From assembly GCA_030669775.1 (NCBI GenBank), contig DAOVCZ010000005.1, forward strand, positions 1 to 24,036: DNA of 24,036 bases. Direction: 5' to 3'. The position numbers and the translations under genes were made by a program. This document shows, in pieces, positions 21,875-24,036 of this stretch. The stretch's first letter is position 1. The number at the start of each line of letters is the position of its first letter. The notes beneath the pieces are model-generated. The model was given only the letters and a program-made list of their open reading frames with translations, made no database searches and had not been told where the DNA came from. The DNA comes from Chloroflexota bacterium. Its GTDB lineage: Bacteria; Chloroflexota; Anaerolineae; Anaerolineales; UBA4823.

Positions 21875-24036
21875 ATGCCACTTAGATTTGATCAATCGCG
21901 GGACTACAATCTAGGTAGTTTGAGACACTATTGTCCATACTTACTGGTATTTGTACTCTTGCTGGTCTCATCTGCCTGTTCATTCCCCAGTGGAGAGACT
22001 GAGACACCCACCCCTTCACCCTCCCAGGAAATCGTTGAGAGAGCTACCGCGACCTTTCCTGCCATACCAACTCCCACTCCCCAGTCACTGCCACCTGATT
22101 TAGTCGAAAGCGACCCTTTTCCAAACTCAGAGGTTGGGCTTGATGGCTCGCTGAAATTTTATTTCAATCAGGCTATGGATCAAACCTCAGTCGAGGAGGC
22201 ATTCTCAGGCCTTTCAGGCAGGTTCAATTGGCTTGATGACTCAACGCTAATTTTCACCCCGAACCAACCTCTCACTCCATCTGCACAACTCGATTTGCAA
22301 TTTGATACCCAAGCCCAAGCTGCCAATGGATTGCAATTGGTTGAACCAATAAATCTGGTCTATTATGCGGTTGGTTATTTATATCTCACCCAAAGTTTGC
22401 CAGAGGATGGGTCAACAGCGGTAGAACCTTCATCTGCAATTGTGGCGACCTTTAATCGACCGGTAGTACCGTTAGCAGCTGATCAAAGTACCTTACCCCC
22501 AGCTTTTACGTTGGAACCCAATGCAGAGGGTCGCAGTGAGTGGATAAATACTAGTACTTATGTGTTTTCCCCTGAAACCTCGCTGGCGGGTGGGACTGAG
22601 TACACTGTCAAACTTAATAACGATTTAACCGGCGTAGATGGAAGTCCGCTGCAGATTCCCCAAGCCTGGTCGTTCACGACGGCGGATCCCAGATTGCTGT
22701 CTGTTGAACCCGTCGACGGCGCAGTAAATGTGAGCTTGGATTCTGATGTTCTCTTGACATTCAATCAACCCATGGAACCAGATAGCGTTGTGGATGAATT
22801 TACAATGCTGGAAGCGAACAATACCCGTATACGTGGGGAGTTCACATGGAATGACGACACCACGGAATTCACATTCACTCCTGATAATTTGTTGAAACGT
22901 GACCGGGTTTATTCAATCGAACTCAGCGAAGAAACTTTATCTGGTGGTGGAACACAAATTGGTTCAGAGTATCAGTCAACTTTTAAGACAATTCCAGAAC
23001 TCGCTGTGATCAGAAGTGATCCAGGGGATAATGGTCAAAAAGAAATCTACAGCAGTATTGCTATAGAATTTAATTCCCCGATTAATTTCAAGAATGTTCT
23101 TCAATTTGTTAAGCTCAATCCGCAGATTTCAAACCTGGAGGCATTTGTTGATGAAGAGGAACGCACGATATGGCTTAGCGGTTATTATGAACCGGATACT
23201 GCATATACGCTGACAATTTCCCCTAATTTGTCTGATAAATGGAATGGTCGTCTGGGCCAGGAGTTTATTCTCAATTTTGGCACTAAGCCGTTTGATCCCT
23301 CCCTGGTGGTTGCCACAGGTTCAGATGTTATCTTCCTGACGCCAGAGCAGTCAAGTATTACAGTTCAGGTCACCAATTTAAATGATATTACATACTCCCT
23401 CGGTGAGGTGCCTTTTGAAGATTTCCAGCAGTTGATCGCACCTGGGAATTATGAAATACGCCAAACCTACCGTCCGGAACAAGAACTAACTCTTCATCGC
23501 AATTTGGAAATCCCTGCCAACCGGAGTACGCCCGTTGAGATTCCACTCTCGCTAGATGGCGGCCCACTAGCTCCGGGGATTTACTCATTACGGTTTAGCG
23601 TGGATGTGGACTATATCTATCCCGGGCCTTATCTCCTGATTGTCAGCGACATCAATACCACGTTTAAATTGAGCGCGACAGATGTTCTTGCCTGGGCTGT
23701 GAATTTAAAGGACGGTTCAGCGGTAGAGAATACCTCTGTAACCGTATATTCTGAGAGAGGTGATGCGCTCGCCCGAGGTCAAACCGACGCGGATGGTGTA
23801 TTCCATGCAGATATTCCAATCCGGGAGATGGAAGATATTTATGGCATTTCCTATGCCATTCTAGGGGAGCCCGGTCAAGAGACCTTTTCTGCAGCGCTTT
23901 CCAATTGGGGTCAGGGATTAGATGGTGGAAGTTTTGGCTACCGGGTTGATTACACCCCACCTCATCTTGAGGCATATCTTTATACTGACCGGCCCATCTA
24001 CCGGCCTGGTCAAAGTGTTTATTTCAGAGCGATCCT
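21875..24036 (+). CDS. Alpha-2-macroglobulin-like lipoprotein (5' part, truncated by window end)
   Basis: The frame stays open for about 720 codons to the last base, so only the N-terminal part is visible. The n-region is Arg-rich, then a hydrophobic stretch LLVFVLLLVSSAC places a lipid-anchor candidate at C35, followed by a Thr/Pro linker. Four Ig-like modules of the SbsA/Big_5 kind follow; the FNQAMD, FNRPV, FNQPMEPDS and FNSPI turns mark each. An MG1-like region begins near VVATGSDVIFLTP, and the window stops inside MG2, whose signature is EAYLYTDRPIYRPGQSVYFRA. Bacterial members trap or shield against proteases on the cell surface. GGAG (21863-21866) is 8 nt before ATG 21875. The thioester region lies beyond the window and cannot be judged. 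Confidence 0.92.
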   Translation, partial: MPLRFDQSRDYNLGSLRHYCPYLLVFVLLLVSSACSFPSGETETPTPSPSQEIVERATATFPAIPTPTPQSLPPDLVESDPFPNSEVGLDGSLKFYFNQAMDQTSVEEAFSGLSGRFNWLDDSTLIFTPNQPLTPSAQLDLQFDTQAQAANGLQLVEPINLVYYAVGYLYLTQSLPEDGSTAVEPSSAIVATFNRPVVPLAADQSTLPPAFTLEPNAEGRSEWINTSTYVFSPETSLAGGTEYTVKLNNDLTGVDGSPLQIPQAWSFTTADPRLLSVEPVDGAVNVSLDSDVLLTFNQPMEPDSVVDEFTMLEANNTRIRGEFTWNDDTTEFTFTPDNLLKRDRVYSIELSEETLSGGGTQIGSEYQSTFKTIPELAVIRSDPGDNGQKEIYSSIAIEFNSPINFKNVLQFVKLNPQISNLEAFVDEEERTIWLSGYYEPDTAYTLTISPNLSDKWNGRLGQEFILNFGTKPFDPSLVVATGSDVIFLTPEQSSITVQVTNLNDITYSLGEVPFEDFQQLIAPGNYEIRQTYRPEQELTLHRNLEIPANRSTPVEIPLSLDGGPLAPGIYSLRFSVDVDYIYPGPYLLIVSDINTTFKLSATDVLAWAVNLKDGSAVENTSVTVYSERGDALARGQTDADGVFHADIPIREMEDIYGISYAILGEPGQETFSAALSNWGQGLDGGSFGYRVDYTPPHLEAYLYTDRPIYRPGQSVYFRAI

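Noticed and set aside
1..24036. Mobile element, CRISPR array, defence island or prophage
   Set aside because: No repeat-spacer pattern, transposase, integrase, phage structural gene or toxin-antitoxin pair was seen on reading both strands; the gene content is chromosomal and metabolic.

Overview
The window looks like a stretch of chromosome from a member of the Chloroflexota, most likely class Anaerolineae. This is inferred from gene content and protein style, not from a marker search. The clues are lipoproteins with Thr/Pro-rich linkers, a secreted CAP protein ending in FLPGVHR, DUF456, VanW-family and LLM-oxidoreductase genes among housekeeping genes, and mixed ATG/GTG/TTG starts. I see no transposase, integrase, phage gene, CRISPR array or toxin-antitoxin pair, and no sign of an accessory island.

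Layout. 1-172: an inverted repeat, tRNA-Cys(GCA) and its terminator. 322-3449 (minus): an ABC-type solute-binding lipoprotein, RNase HI (rnhA) and a secreted CAP-domain protein. 3584-4867 (plus): a phosphodiesterase/pyrophosphatase-type enzyme. 4971-11388 (minus): a Thr/Pro-rich membrane protein, three consecutive M42 aminopeptidases, a second solute-binding lipoprotein, then a membrane-anchored LysM/M23 cell-wall hydrolase with its own strong promoter. 11489-14471 (plus): a PIG-L deacetylase, greA and lysS, with a clear terminator between greA and lysS. 14562-15395 (minus): an LLM flavin oxidoreductase. 15490-17586 (plus): a promoter, a serine T-box leader, serS and a DUF456 membrane protein starting 1 nt after the serS stop. 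17608-20339 (minus): VanW-family protein, Trm112-like zinc-ribbon protein and HEAT-repeat protein. 20465-21700 (plus): a PLP-dependent homocysteine/methionine-type enzyme. 21875-24036 (plus): the first ~720 residues of an alpha-2-macroglobulin-like lipoprotein that runs off the end.

How it works together. The best-supported regulatory circuit is serS. Its T-box leader shows a UCC (Ser) specifier, an AGUA loop-E strand, a T-box bulge UGGC that fits a tRNA ending GCCA, and a competing terminator hairpin. The most distinctive gene group is the minus-strand run 11388 to 6346: three divergent M42 peptidases packed tightly (one 4-nt overlap) between two exported Thr/Pro-rich proteins. They may form a mixed TET-type peptidase and link to uptake, but that is inference. 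Promoters recognisable in several places are sigma-70-like, some with an extended -10 (TGnTATTAT or TGnTAAAAT).

I did not find a convincing undescribed defence or mobile system. The most useful leads are the GreA with an enlarged acidic tip, the M42 trio, the T-box, the C-terminal FLPGVHR tail and the truncated macroglobulin.
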